Assembly: GCA_965223035.1 (NCBI GenBank)
Contig: OZ244980.1
Location: 3,658,001 to 3,722,000, forward strand
Length of the DNA stretch: 64,000 nt
Direction of reading: 5' to 3'
Origin: CAMDPA01 sp965223035
GTDB lineage: Bacteria > Pseudomonadota > Alphaproteobacteria > Rhizobiales > Hyphomicrobiaceae
Part shown: positions 1-8,774 of the stretch, piece after piece
How positions within the stretch are numbered: position 1 is the stretch's first letter
Layout of the letters: each line of letters starts with the position of its first letter
The notes under the pieces: model-generated
Told to the model about the DNA's origin: nothing
Databases searched by the model: none
The model's input: only the letters and a program-made list of their open reading frames with translations
Translations under genes and position numbers: made by a program

Positions 1-2
1 TC

Positions 3-275
3 GCGATGGCGGTGCCGGACGAGGAACAACTCGTCAGCTACAAAAATCGGTTGGTTGCCGCCGGTGTCGATGTCGTCGGTCCGACCGATCACAAGATCTG
101 CAAATCCATCTACTTTTTCGATCCCAGCGGGCATCGCATGGAGTTGACCGTCGACACGATGACGCCGCAGCTCGCGCAGCGCTTTGACGAGATTGCTCAC
201 CCGCTTTTGGACGAATGGGCCCGCACCAAGCAGGCGCCCGATGTCGATTGGATGCACGACCATTCGGCCGGCTGA
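3..275 (+). CDS. VOC-family (glyoxalase/extradiol dioxygenase-like) protein, 5' truncated by the window edge
   Basis: Only the C-terminal part is inside the window; the reading frame is open to the left edge, so the first Met seen (position 6) need not be the start. The segment YFFDPSGHRMELT is the usual last beta-strand module of vicinal-oxygen-chelate proteins, whose Glu is a metal ligand in the family. The family includes glyoxalases, extradiol dioxygenases and bleomycin-resistance-type proteins; the fragment cannot decide between them. An alpha/beta hydrolase starts 20 bp downstream on the same strand. A dioxygenase-plus-hydrolase pairing would suit aromatic ring cleavage, but that is inference. 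Confidence 0.75.
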   Translation, partial: AMAVPDEEQLVSYKNRLVAAGVDVVGPTDHKICKSIYFFDPSGHRMELTVDTMTPQLAQRFDEIAHPLLDEWARTKQAPDVDWMHDHSAG

Positions 276-295
276 TCGATCGGCAGGTCTCGGAT

Positions 296-1459
296 ATGGC
301 GCAGCATGAAATAGAACGCATTCCGGTCATCACGTCGTTCGACGAGGTCTCGTCTTACACCGAGACCTATGGCTTTGTGGGCAGCCAGGACAAGGTGTTC
401 TTGGAAGGTCAAATCATCCGTCCAAGGCACACCCCGTCGCGCCGACTGATCGTGTTCATGCATCCCGCATCGACGCTCAACTTGATGCCGATGCCGGTCG
501 GCTTGGCGCGTGCAGGCCACCACGTGCTGTGCGCCGCGTCCCGCTACGCCAAAAATGACACGGCCCTGATCATGGAAAAGGTGGTTGCTGATCTGGGCGC
601 CTACATCCGCCACGCCCGCGCGGAGCTGGGTTATAGCACCATCGTGTTATGCGGCTGGAGCGGCGGCGGTGCGCTGGCCGCGACTTACCAGTCGGAGGCT
701 GAGCATCCGCGCACGACCGATACGCCGGCCGGCGACCCCTATGACCTGACCGCCATCGATCTGATCCCGGCCGACGCCTTGATCTTCATCGCCGCGCACA
801 CCGGCCGGGCCCGCACGCTGGCTGAATGGATCGACCCGTCCGTGCGCAATGAGCTCGACCCGAAAGATCGCGATCCCACGCTTGACCTATACGACCCCAA
901 CATGGCGAACCGGCCGCCCTACACGGCTGAGTTCGTCGCCCGTTACCGCAGCGCCCAACGCCAGCGCATCGATCGCATAACTGCTTGGGTTCGAGAGCAA
1001 CTGGCGGAACTGAGGAGCGGCGCATCTGGTGAGGTGGAGCGCCCGTTCATTGTCCATCGCACGATGGCCGACCCGCGCTTCCTCGACCCGGCGCTCGAGC
1101 CCAACGGCCGCAAACCGGGGTGGTGCTACCTGGGCGCGCCCGAGGCGGTCAACTCAGGGCCGGTCGGCTTGGCGCGCTTCTCCACGCTCCGGGGTTGGCT
1201 ATCGCAATGGTCGCCAGCCTCGCGCGCCGACGCGGCCGAACGCATCCGCGACGTGTCGATCCCCCTGCTGGTCGTGGAAAACGGCGCCGATGACGCGGCA
1301 CCGCCCAGTCATCCGCGCGAAGTGTTCGAAGCCGCCGCAATGGCCGACAAGTCGTACCAGCTGATCGAAGGCGCGACCCATTATTATCAGGGCCAGCCCT
1401 CACATCTGGCCGAGGCCGTTGAGGTTGTGAGCGCTTTCATTGAGAGCCGGCTGGGCTGA
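296..1459 (+). CDS. alpha/beta hydrolase (387 aa)
   Basis: A nucleophile elbow GWSGGG (G-x-S-x-G) lies near residue 118, after a strand ending IVLCGW. A C-terminal ATHYYQGQ segment supplies a plausible catalytic His, and the VVENGADD stretch before it fits the acid loop. The Met at 296 is preferred because the longer in-frame version from 215 overlaps the upstream VOC gene; from 296 the protein begins MAQHEIERIP. It probably forms an operon with the VOC gene, 20 bp upstream. The substrate is unknown. The long insertion between nucleophile and His (residues ~130-290) probably forms a lid. Confidence 0.85.
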   Translation: MAQHEIERIPVITSFDEVSSYTETYGFVGSQDKVFLEGQIIRPRHTPSRRLIVFMHPASTLNLMPMPVGLARAGHHVLCAASRYAKNDTALIMEKVVADLGAYIRHARAELGYSTIVLCGWSGGGALAATYQSEAEHPRTTDTPAGDPYDLTAIDLIPADALIFIAAHTGRARTLAEWIDPSVRNELDPKDRDPTLDLYDPNMANRPPYTAEFVARYRSAQRQRIDRITAWVREQLAELRSGASGEVERPFIVHRTMADPRFLDPALEPNGRKPGWCYLGAPEAVNSGPVGLARFSTLRGWLSQWSPASRADAAERIRDVSIPLLVVENGADDAAPPSHPREVFEAAAMADKSYQLIEGATHYYQGQPSHLAEAVEVVSAFIESRLG

Positions 1460-1666
1460 GGCCCGTATCCGCTTGATCGCATCAGCGCAGCCGACCGGCT
1501 CGGGCGTGCACAGCAAGCGTGACGAAACCAGTCCATCGATCGCGACAGCCCCGGCAGCCGGCCCTCAAGGAGCATCGGCACGACGGCCAGCCAACACGCA
1601 GCAAGAGATCGTCGGCCGTTAATCGTCGCGTGGGGTTGGGTTGGAACCGCCGCCGCGAACCCAGGT

Positions 1667-1804
1667 CTAGAGTATCCGTTTTGATCGGGATCGGCACGAT
1701 CCCGATAAAAGGCAGAAAAGTTGCACACCACTGCAAGGGCGATCATCTTTGTGCCTAAAATGGGAACCGGCTTTTCGGTTCCCATTTTAGGCACGATGAT
1801 CTAG
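1667..1804. repeat. hairpin repeat element, copy A (two-hairpin form)
   Basis: A composite element bounded by CTAG on both sides. The left half (1667-1728) is a degenerate copy of the hairpin seen complete at 17443. The right half (1741-1804) runs from GATCATC to GATGATCTAG around a perfect 19-bp stem (arms 1751-1769 and 1776-1794, left arm GTGCCTAAAATGGGAACCG, loop GCTTTT). The terminal CTAG is, on the minus strand, the TAG stop codon of the CBS gene. The remaining bases from 1460 to 1666 hold nothing I recognise. Confidence 0.85.
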
Positions 1805-2229
1805 CCGTGAATGTAGTGCTCCAGCTGGTCGATGATAAATTCGCGGTCCTGGATGATTGACTTGACCAGATCCCCGATCGAAACAATGCCGACCACCTCG
1901 TTATCGACGACGATCGGCAAATGCCTCACCGCATGCGCCGTCATCAGCGCCATGCCTTGCTCCACCGTGTGCTCAGGCGCCGCGCACACCACATCGCTGA
2001 TCATAATGTCCTGGACCGGCGTGTCCAATGACGACCGCCCCTGCAAGATGACTTTGCGGGCGTAGTCGCGCTCGCTCATGATGCCGACAAGCTGCGACCC
2101 ACGCATCACCGCCAGCGACCCGACATCGAGCTCTTCCATCTTCTTCAGCGCTTCAAACACCGTGGCACTCGGTTCTACGGCGTGGATTTGGCGGCCTTTG
2201 GTTGCCAACACGGCGTTGATTGTTGTCAT
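1801..2229 (-). CDS. CBS-domain-pair protein (142 aa)
   Basis: Two CBS motifs in tandem fill the protein (about residues 8-62 and 73-130), with the typical signatures GIMSERDYARKV and RHLPIVVDNEVVGIVSIGDLV. Stand-alone CBS pairs bind adenine nucleotides or S-adenosyl compounds and act as cytosolic energy or ligand sensors. No effector domain is attached. The length is normal for this single-module family, and the start MTTINAVLATKG is typical. The TAG stop lies in the boundary tetranucleotide of repeat copy A. Confidence 0.92.
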   Translation of the reverse strand: MTTINAVLATKGRQIHAVEPSATVFEALKKMEELDVGSLAVMRGSQLVGIMSERDYARKVILQGRSSLDTPVQDIMISDVVCAAPEHTVEQGMALMTAHAVRHLPIVVDNEVVGIVSIGDLVKSIIQDREFIIDQLEHYIHG

Positions 2230-3053
2230 CGTTCAGCTCCTTACCAACTTTGCAGCGGACACCTACTAAGCTGACGGGTTCTGCCTGCGTACCTACGCCT
2301 GCCTCGGCCGGCACACATCGCAGCAACCATAGTCGAAGGTTGTTATTGGTCCTCCTGGCTACGCGGCGTCGGCATCGACCACCGCCAACCCTACTTGGTC
2401 ACGATCACGCCACAGCCCGATCTTCATCAGCAACAAAACTTTCGGCTGTGCTATTGCCATGTTTTAAAATGCGTCAACGTGCAAAGCAGATAACCGAATA
2501 AACCGATGAATCGCGAGCGGGCGACGGAATCGTCCAACGCTGCCCTTGGTTGGCCTCATTTTGCTCGCCGATCGAGCCGACCAGCAAACGTTTGGTACGC
2601 TTCGCTTGTGGCCAAATGCTAGGCCATCGCCCTGTGCCTTCCACGCATGATCCGTAGCATGATCACAACCTCCTTGCTGTTCCTCCGGTGCCGCTTTGGT
2701 GGCCGGCTTAGACCCTGACAATGCCATGCGCGGACCGAACCGGCAATGCTTCGCGCCAACGGCGGGACGTAGCGCCACGCGCAGCGATCAACCCAGTCAG
2801 ACGTAGGCCGGCACATCCATCGGATCGCCACCAAATCATTGCCGCCTGAACCGGATTACCTTGCCGGCCGATTCCCCAACCCTGCCACCAGACGGCACGA
2901 TGATCGCGGTTGGTAGGGCTGGGCAGTGGGAGGGGTCCGGCCGACAGTGATATGATCTCGCGGGATCGTCGCCAGCCGTCAGGCCGGCCGGCGCAAGCGG
3001 TCGAGCGCCCGCGCGCGGTCCCCTTATGGCGCGGACATCGAATTGCTCGCGCT

Positions 3054-3107
3054 ATGGCGATCGTGGACTTGATGGCGATCGTGGACTTGATAGCGATCGT
3101 GCACTTG
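3054..3107. repeat. 18-bp tandem repeat, 3 units
   Basis: Three consecutive units of ATGGCGATCGTGGACTTG; the third has two substitutions (ATA..., GTGCAC). Each unit contains GCGATCG. The unit length is a multiple of three, so a forward frame reads MAIVDL repeats, but no supported gene surrounds it. Confidence 0.85.
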
Positions 3108-3580
3108 GCAGATTTTTAGAAAAACTTAATTATGCAAAGGAATCGCAAAATCCGGATTGACTGACTGCAGTGAAGGTGCCACATTGTTTGATGACGAGAT
3201 GCCATTTGCGCTGGCGCAAATCGGAGCTGGCGTAAATTGGAAATCGTCACCTCCAACAACGATTGACGGAGGGAGCATGAATCCACCGGGCAGTCGAATA
3301 AGGCCTCGCGCAGAGGCGAGGCCACGGTTCGCATAGCGGATCATATGCATGCACGCCCAAGGCGAACCGCCGACAATTAAATCATCGATTAACGGGTACT
3401 TAGTTGTGCCACGTCTCTAAGCCCGGCTCAATGCGCTGGGAGTAATCGGAAGTGATCACGGCCCCGCTGCGAACGCGCCATGTTCAGCGGGGCTTTGTTG
3501 TTGTGTTGGTCAAGCTTTGCGTTGTCAGCGGAGCACTGACAGCTTCGCACCAATTGTCCAGCGCGATGTTGGCGTGCGCA

Positions 3581-3652
3581 AATGGTGCTGTGATGGGCAA
3601 TGGTGCTGTCATGGGCAATGGTGCTGTCATGGGCAATGGTGCTGTCATGGAC
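3581..3652. repeat. 18-bp tandem repeat, 4 units
   Basis: Four head-to-tail units of AATGGTGCTGTCATGGGC; unit 1 has TGTGATG and unit 4 ends ATGGAC. The near identity suggests recent slippage or duplication. No promoter or gene context is recognised. Confidence 0.88.
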
Positions 3653-3813
3653 AAGTGAGCCTCGGCGCACCAATCATGTCCGCCCAAGTCCGGATCAGCC
3701 GCGCCGGCCCGGTTGCCAACCCGGCACCGAATGACACGGCGGTGTGCGGGCCAGATGGGGATCGACGATGGGGAGGGAAGATGGATCCAACTGACACTGC
3801 AACGCTCAGGCTG

Positions 3814-3948
3814 GAGCAACCAGCTTCTCATCGGACTCGGAACGGTCCCGATGAAAAGCAGAAAGCTGCTCTATTCTTTAAGGGCGATCATCTTTGTGCC
3901 TGAAGTTGGCACCGTCTCAGCGGAGCCTACCTAACGCCCGATGATCGC
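3814..3948. repeat. hairpin repeat element, copy B (two-hairpin form, degenerate)
   Basis: The left hairpin (GAGCAACC...GCTGCTC, 3814-3871) is followed by GGGCGATCATCTTTGTGCC and a right hairpin whose arms have diverged (GTTGGCACCG against CGGAGCCTAC), ending in GATGATC. The order and spacing of the two halves match copies A and E. Confidence 0.75.
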
Positions 3949-4227
3949 GAAGCCAGCCAACTGCAAGGGCGCTGCCGGAAATCTCGATCGATACGAATTT
4001 GAAGCGCAAATTGATTGCAACCGCATCGTGAAGCGCCGACCGATCATAACGATGTCAAAGAGTTTCGATCGCAGCATGCGAACACCGCGCGTCCCGCGCG
4101 AGTAAAATTTTTCGAAATGGGCACGGATCGCGATCCCTCTCCAAGGGTTTACTGTCTCAACAACACGCTGAACCTCGACAACGAGCTGACCAACATGCTT
4201 GGAGAGCGCTTTAATCCCCTTTAGAGC

Positions 4228-4318
4228 GATCATCGTAACTTAAATTGGAACCGGCTTTGATTGGAACCGGCTTTGATTGGAACCGGCTTTGCGGTTCCAA
4301 TTTAAAGCACGATGATCT
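4228..4318. repeat. hairpin repeat element, copy C, with internal 16-bp expansion
   Basis: Right-type hairpin from GATCATC to GATGATC. The stem is CTTAAATTGGAACCG against CGGTTCCAATTTAAAG. The 16-bp segment TTGGAACCGGCTTTGA is repeated three times within the left arm/loop, so the arm has been amplified in tandem. Confidence 0.85.
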
Positions 4319-4499
4319 CGGCATTGGATCGAAATCCGTTGCAATCCGTCGCGCTTTTAGCCCGCCCACCCCGCGCGTGCGGCGCATTTGAAATCGCAAT
4401 CAGAAAAACACCGTCCCGACCGCAAATCCAATGGCGTTTGACGCTGGGGAGTTCGCGGTTATCCCACTTGAAACGAAGACGTGCTCTCGGTGCTTCAGA

Positions 4500-4566
4500 A
4501 GCGTTCATATTTGTACCTTACGTTGGAAGCGTCTGAGCGCTTCCAACGTAAGGCACGATGATCCAG
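4500..4566. repeat. hairpin repeat element, copy D, with a different stem sequence
   Basis: Flanks resemble the family (TTCATATTTGTA at left, GGCACGATGATCCAG at right), but the stem is CCTTACGTTGGAAGCG (4516-4531) paired perfectly over 16 bp with 4538-4553, loop TCTGAG. The stem differs from the usual CCTTAAATCGGAACCG at several positions on both arms, so pairing is kept by compensating changes. Confidence 0.8.
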
Positions 4567-4598
4567 CACGCCGTAAAGTCCTCGGGTGACCACATCGA

Positions 4599-5684
4599 CT
4601 AAACCACCCTGACGCGTGGCACGATCATGTTGGGATCGACGATCTTACCGCGTTCAACCACGGTCTTGTTGTCGAGCGTTATCGTACAGTCGCGCATCGG
4701 TACATCATAATGTCCACGCGTCGATCGCTTGCCGCCGCCTTGCGTGTTGGGCCCGGTTGAGAACAAAAAGTTGCCTGGGAACGTGCGCGCCGCGGCCCGG
4801 CTGCGTTCGGGCTCGTCGCCGTTAAGGGCGATGCCGTACCACAACGCCTGCGGATTAAGCCCCCAGCCCAGATGCGAGATTGCGAACGGATCCATGTCGT
4901 CAGCGCTGGCCTTGTTGTCGTCGAGCCAGTCCTGCATCAGTTTGGCGTCGAGCCCACCCTCAATCCGCCGAATGAAGCCGTCGCGCACCTCCAGCCGCAC
5001 CGCATCTTGCACATAGCGGCAGTACGGCAATATCACGATGTCACCCGGCTGGATCACCACCGTACCGTTGGCCGATCCCTCATTCGGGAAGGTATGGATA
5101 TGTCCACCGCCCCAATGGTCGAAATGCCCCGGCTCGTCGGCAAAACCCCATTGTGTCATCACTGGGTATTCGCCACGCGCGTACGACAGGTCGGTGCCGG
5201 CGTGTGAGGTGACCCGGACCTCCTTGGTCTTCCCATAAAGCTCATGCGCATAAAGGCAGGCTTGCTTGAGCCCTGGCGGCGACATCAATTGCTCCAGGTC
5301 ATCGGGTGCGTCGATAATCATCAAAACGCGGACGCCAGCGTCCATCACGTCCTTGAGCCAACGCGTGAACAATGGCACGTGGAAAATGACAACGATATCG
5401 GCCGCCTTGACCGCTTCGAGCGTTCCCTTGCACTGTCCCACGGTGGGGACACCGACCTTGGTCCAGGACGGGATCGAGTTAACGCACATTTCATAAATGT
5501 CCGCCCCGAGTTCCTCCGCTGCGGCAAAGGCCGAGCAAAGATAGTCGCGCCTGGTCGAAAGGTCCGACACGCAGCACACGGTTTCACCCTGGGAGATCTT
5601 CGACAGTTCGAACTGCCGGCGAAACAGGGCCGTCAACTTGCCGGGGTTGAGTTCCTGTGCACGAAAGGCCGCAGCTTTCATCAT
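4599..5684 (-). CDS. NicX-like (2,5-dihydroxypyridine 5,6-dioxygenase / M29-fold) ring-cleavage enzyme (361 aa)
   Basis: The sequence follows the NicX family closely: WGFADEPGHFDHWGGG, then TFPNEGSANGT, ISHLGWGLNPQALWYG, GNFLFSTGPNTQGGGKR and GHYDVPMRDC. In Pseudomonas NicX, an Fe(II) enzyme that opens 2,5-dihydroxypyridine, the iron ligands are two His and one Asp. The His of ISHLGWG and the H-x-D of GHYDVP fit these. The fold is that of M29 aminopeptidases, so automatic annotation may say leucyl aminopeptidase. The start at 5684 (MMKAAAF) is chosen because AAGGGAGGG lies just upstream; a longer frame to 5840 has no such site. It is divergent from the ABC operon at 6185. Confidence 0.85.
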   Translation of the reverse strand: MMKAAAFRAQELNPGKLTALFRRQFELSKISQGETVCCVSDLSTRRDYLCSAFAAAEELGADIYEMCVNSIPSWTKVGVPTVGQCKGTLEAVKAADIVVIFHVPLFTRWLKDVMDAGVRVLMIIDAPDDLEQLMSPPGLKQACLYAHELYGKTKEVRVTSHAGTDLSYARGEYPVMTQWGFADEPGHFDHWGGGHIHTFPNEGSANGTVVIQPGDIVILPYCRYVQDAVRLEVRDGFIRRIEGGLDAKLMQDWLDDNKASADDMDPFAISHLGWGLNPQALWYGIALNGDEPERSRAAARTFPGNFLFSTGPNTQGGGKRSTRGHYDVPMRDCTITLDNKTVVERGKIVDPNMIVPRVRVV

Positions 5685-6184
5685 CGCCCTCCCTTGGACG
5701 CAAAAAGGAAGCCTGAAGGCGCGTGTTCCGGCGTCGACGCTAGAGGGAAGAGCGTGCGCCGGAAACCGGGCCAATGTCAGTTTGTGGTCTGGCGCAACGA
5801 ACGCCGGCTGACCTCCGCCAGTCCGCAGCGTTCGCGCCAAAACCCCAAGGATAATGCCGGCAAACAGCCGACAGCGTCAATTCCGGTAGCCTTGCGTGGT
5901 GTCACGGCCGCGATCACCAACCAGCTGATCCAAGTCCGTGCAAAAGCCAGCACGATCCCGGCCCGGCGACGGGGGCAGCCGCTGCCTGCGTTTGATTGAC
6001 GCGTTGAGAGCCATCATGATAGCCTTTCGATCGGTTGGCGAATTGGGTTCAACGGGCAGCTGAGCCGCAGTTCGCCCCAGGGCTTGTCACCGCGGCGGGC
6101 AGCTGGATGGCCTGGATCGGTTTCCGGCCAGGCTAACAATTCGACCAAACGCAACTGGGCGGCCGGCCAAGCATCGAACGCGAC
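5685..6184. other. 500-bp divergent intergenic region (promoters expected)
   Basis: This lies between the start of the minus-strand NicX-like gene and the start of the plus-strand ABC operon. It must hold both promoters, but no convincing operator palindrome or -35/-10 pair was identified. Plus-strand frames crossing it are shadows. Confidence 0.5.
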
Positions 6185-7684
6185 ATGCGAAATGACGACG
6201 CCCGTGCCGTTGCCGATCGGATCTCCAAACGGTTCTTCGCCACCCAAGCGCTGGACCATGTAACGGTGGCGTTTTTCGCCGGCGAGGTGCACGCGCTGGT
6301 CGGTGAGAATGGGGCCGGCAAATCCACGCTGATGAAGATTTTCGCCGGGGTCTACCGTCCTGACTCCGGTGAGGTGCGGCTCGACGGCAAATCCGTGGCG
6401 TTTGATGCGCCCCGTGACGCCATCAGGGCTGGCGCCATCGTCATTCCCCAAGAAATGCACGTGGTCGGCGCGCAGTCCGTGGCTGAGAATGTGCTGCTGG
6501 GCGCGCTGCCGAACCGCACGGTCTGCGGCATTCCCGTGCGGCTGGATCGGTCGCAGATGCGCAGACGAACCCGCGAGCTGCTGAACCGCTTCGCAATTGA
6601 CCTCGATCCAGATCAGTCCGTTGCAAATCTGGGGATCGGCGAGCGCCAGATCGTTATGATTGCACGCGCCCTCAACCACAACGCTCGGTTTTTAATTTTT
6701 GATGAGCCCACGGCGGCTTTGGAGACACGGGAAGCCGAGCGCCTTCTCGATATCATCCGCAAACTGAAGGAATTGGGTGTAGCCGTAGCCTACGTCTCCC
6801 ACAACCTCGATGAGGTCGACGCCATAGCCGACCGCTGCACGATCTTGCGCGACGGCCGCGTGATCGCGCACTCGGCCGGTCAACATTGTCCGACGCGTGA
6901 CGAAATGGTGCGTTTGATGACCGGGCGGGACATCGAGCACGTGCCCGGTGGCGGCAAGCGCGGTCTAGGCCAACCGCTGCTGAAGCTTGACCGGGTGGGT
7001 CGCGCGCCGTATCGGCAGCTTGGCATCGCCCTTCACCGCGGCGAGATCCTCGGCCTGGCTGGTCTGCTCGGCGCTGGCATGACGGAATTGTTACGCGCCA
7101 TCTACGGAGCCCAAGAGCCGCCCCAATCCATCCAGCTCAATGACTTTCGCATCGATATCTCCTCGCCGGCAGACGCCATCAAACACGGCATTGGGCTGGT
7201 GCCTCGCGAGCGCCGGCAAGGTCTGATCATGGGCCTGACGGTGCGCGAGAATATTGTCCTGCCCAACCTCGACAAGTTCGCCGGCCTGCGCGGCCTCGAC
7301 ATCGCACGCATCGATCGCTTCGTCAGCGATCTCATCGCTTCGGTCGACATTCGACCGCACGACCCCGCCAAGGTTGTGCGCGAATTGTCCGGGGGCAACC
7401 AGCAGAAGGTGATCTTTGCCCGCTGGCTGGCTGGCCACGTCGATCTGTTGCTGCTCGACGAGCCGACCCACGGCATTGATGTCGGCGCCAAAGCGCAAAT
7501 TCACGGCCTGATGCATGGGTTTGCCGATCGCGGTGGTGGGATCGTGTTTGCGACTTCGGAAATGGCCGAGGTGCTTGCCGAATCGGACCGGGTGCTGGTC
7601 ATGCGTGCCGGCACCATCGTTGCGCAGATCTCGCGTCAGGATGACTATAGCGAGCGTGCGCTGCACAGCGCCATGGCGGGATAA
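6185..7684 (+). CDS. ribose/galactoside-type ABC importer ATPase, two fused NBDs (499 aa)
   Basis: Normal length for RbsA/MglA proteins. The first NBD has Walker A GENGAGKST (residues 40-48) and Walker B FLIFDEPTAAL; its signature is weak (LGIGERQ). The second NBD lacks the Walker A lysine (GLLGAGMTE), as is usual in the family, but has a canonical LSGGNQQK signature followed by LLLLDEPTHGIDVG. It would power uptake with the permease 29 bp downstream and the binding protein after it. These importers handle sugars but also autoinducers, polyols and nucleosides; the catabolic neighbours leave the substrate open. Confidence 0.93.
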   Translation: MRNDDARAVADRISKRFFATQALDHVTVAFFAGEVHALVGENGAGKSTLMKIFAGVYRPDSGEVRLDGKSVAFDAPRDAIRAGAIVIPQEMHVVGAQSVAENVLLGALPNRTVCGIPVRLDRSQMRRRTRELLNRFAIDLDPDQSVANLGIGERQIVMIARALNHNARFLIFDEPTAALETREAERLLDIIRKLKELGVAVAYVSHNLDEVDAIADRCTILRDGRVIAHSAGQHCPTRDEMVRLMTGRDIEHVPGGGKRGLGQPLLKLDRVGRAPYRQLGIALHRGEILGLAGLLGAGMTELLRAIYGAQEPPQSIQLNDFRIDISSPADAIKHGIGLVPRERRQGLIMGLTVRENIVLPNLDKFAGLRGLDIARIDRFVSDLIASVDIRPHDPAKVVRELSGGNQQKVIFARWLAGHVDLLLLDEPTHGIDVGAKAQIHGLMHGFADRGGGIVFATSEMAEVLAESDRVLVMRAGTIVAQISRQDDYSERALHSAMAG

Positions 7685-7713
7685 GCACAGCTCCTGCCCG
7701 CAAGCTGCAGCAG

Positions 7714-8748
7714 GTGAACAAAGGACTGATAGAATTGAGCGAGTTGCAAGATCAGCGCGAAACGGTCGAGCCGGTGTCCGGGCGCCGGCACAGCGGTGGC
7801 CGGGCCAGTCCCGTCGACCTGGTGTGGGGGCAGATGCCGCTGATCGCCCTGATCGTGCTGTGCGTGGTCGCCTCGCTGCTTTCCGACCGATTTTTTTCGG
7901 CGATCAATATCAATAACGTCCTGATCCAGGGCGCCGTTATGACCGTCATCGCCATCGGCATGACGTTTGTCATCGTCGGCGGCGGCTTCGATCTCTCGGT
8001 CGGTTCCGTGGTCGCGTTGTCAGGAGTCGCCGCCGCCTGGGTCATGTTGGAAACCAATGTGGTGCTAGGGATCGGCGCGGGCCTGGGAATTGGCGCTCTC
8101 GTCGGCCTGATCAACGGACTGATCGTCACCAAGCTCGACGTCAATCCATTCATCGCGACGCTCGGCACCATGGTTTTGGTACGTGGCCTGACCTTCCTGT
8201 TAACCGATGGTCAGCCCATCGTCGGAGAGGAGGGACTGCCGGAAGTGTTCTTGGAGTTTGCGATCGGTCGCTTCCTGGGCGTCAATTATCTGGTGTGGCT
8301 GCCGGTGCTGATCGTCATCGTGTTCAGTTGGCTCCTGCACTCGACGGCCTACGGCGTGCGCGTTTTTGCCACCGGTGGCAACATCGAGGCGGCCTATCTG
8401 GCCGGTATCAACGTCGGCTGGATCCGCACCTCGACCTATGTCTGGTGTGGAACCTTGGCCGGGCTGGGCGGTGTGATGCTCGCCTCTCGGCTGCAATCTG
8501 GCCAACCCACAGCCGGCGTGTTCTATGAATTGACGGCGATCGCGGCGGTTGTGCTCGGCGGCGCCTCTCTCTACGGCGGGGAAGGAAAGCTCTATAAGAG
8601 TGTGATCGGCGTGTTTATCATGATCGTGCTGGCCAATGCCTTGAACTTGGCAAACGTTCCATCGCACTGGCAGCAGGTCGCGATCGGCATCGTCATTGTC
8701 GCGGCTGCAGCGGCAGATCGATGGCGGCACAGAAAGGCGCGCCGATAG
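7714..8748 (+). CDS. ribose-type ABC importer permease (RbsC family, 344 aa)
   Basis: A polytopic membrane protein of BPD_transp_2 type. It carries the family motifs GMTFVIVGGGFDLSVGSV in the first third and ATGGNIEAAYLAGINV in the middle. The start used is a GTG at 7714 (reading MNKGLIELSE); the cytoplasmic N-terminus (~40 residues) is longer than in RbsC itself. It is the second gene of the ATPase-permease-binding protein operon. The order (ATPase first, binding protein last) resembles rbs/xyl-type loci. Confidence 0.93.
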   Translation: MNKGLIELSELQDQRETVEPVSGRRHSGGRASPVDLVWGQMPLIALIVLCVVASLLSDRFFSAININNVLIQGAVMTVIAIGMTFVIVGGGFDLSVGSVVALSGVAAAWVMLETNVVLGIGAGLGIGALVGLINGLIVTKLDVNPFIATLGTMVLVRGLTFLLTDGQPIVGEEGLPEVFLEFAIGRFLGVNYLVWLPVLIVIVFSWLLHSTAYGVRVFATGGNIEAAYLAGINVGWIRTSTYVWCGTLAGLGGVMLASRLQSGQPTAGVFYELTAIAAVVLGGASLYGGEGKLYKSVIGVFIMIVLANALNLANVPSHWQQVAIGIVIVAAAAADRWRHRKARR

Positions 8749-8774
8749 CCCGAGGATAAGGAAGGAAACGTCAC

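Larger units (their letters stand above)
2230..4598. other. 2.4-kb region without a credible gene, rich in repeats
   Basis: No reading frame here has a recognisable domain or convincing codon use. It contains two 18-bp tandem arrays, three copies of the hairpin element family (annotated separately), and an isolated hairpin at 3302-3323 (8-bp stem GGCCTCGC/GCGAGGCC, no T-run). Low-complexity ORFs here merely translate the tandem repeats. Composition is less GC-rich around 3110-3420 than in the flanking genes, which suggests decayed or acquired DNA. Confidence 0.6.

Noticed and set aside
3278..3337. 19-codon ORF with a good ribosome site (GGAGGGAGC before ATG)
   Set aside because: Too short to judge without conservation; the following sequence is an 8-bp hairpin, so a leader peptide is only speculative.
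3517..3903. Protein with repeated Cys-Trp-His or Met-Gly-Asn motifs
   Set aside because: These frames only translate the 18-bp tandem array; no domain, start site or flanking codon bias supports them.
4599..5684. Leucyl aminopeptidase
   Set aside because: It shares the M29-type fold, but the specific motifs match the 2,5-dihydroxypyridine dioxygenase NicX.
5244..5999. Long plus-strand ORF opposite the NicX-like gene
   Set aside because: Antisense shadow: the minus-strand frame has clear family motifs, and the plus-strand translation is Arg/His-rich without similarity.
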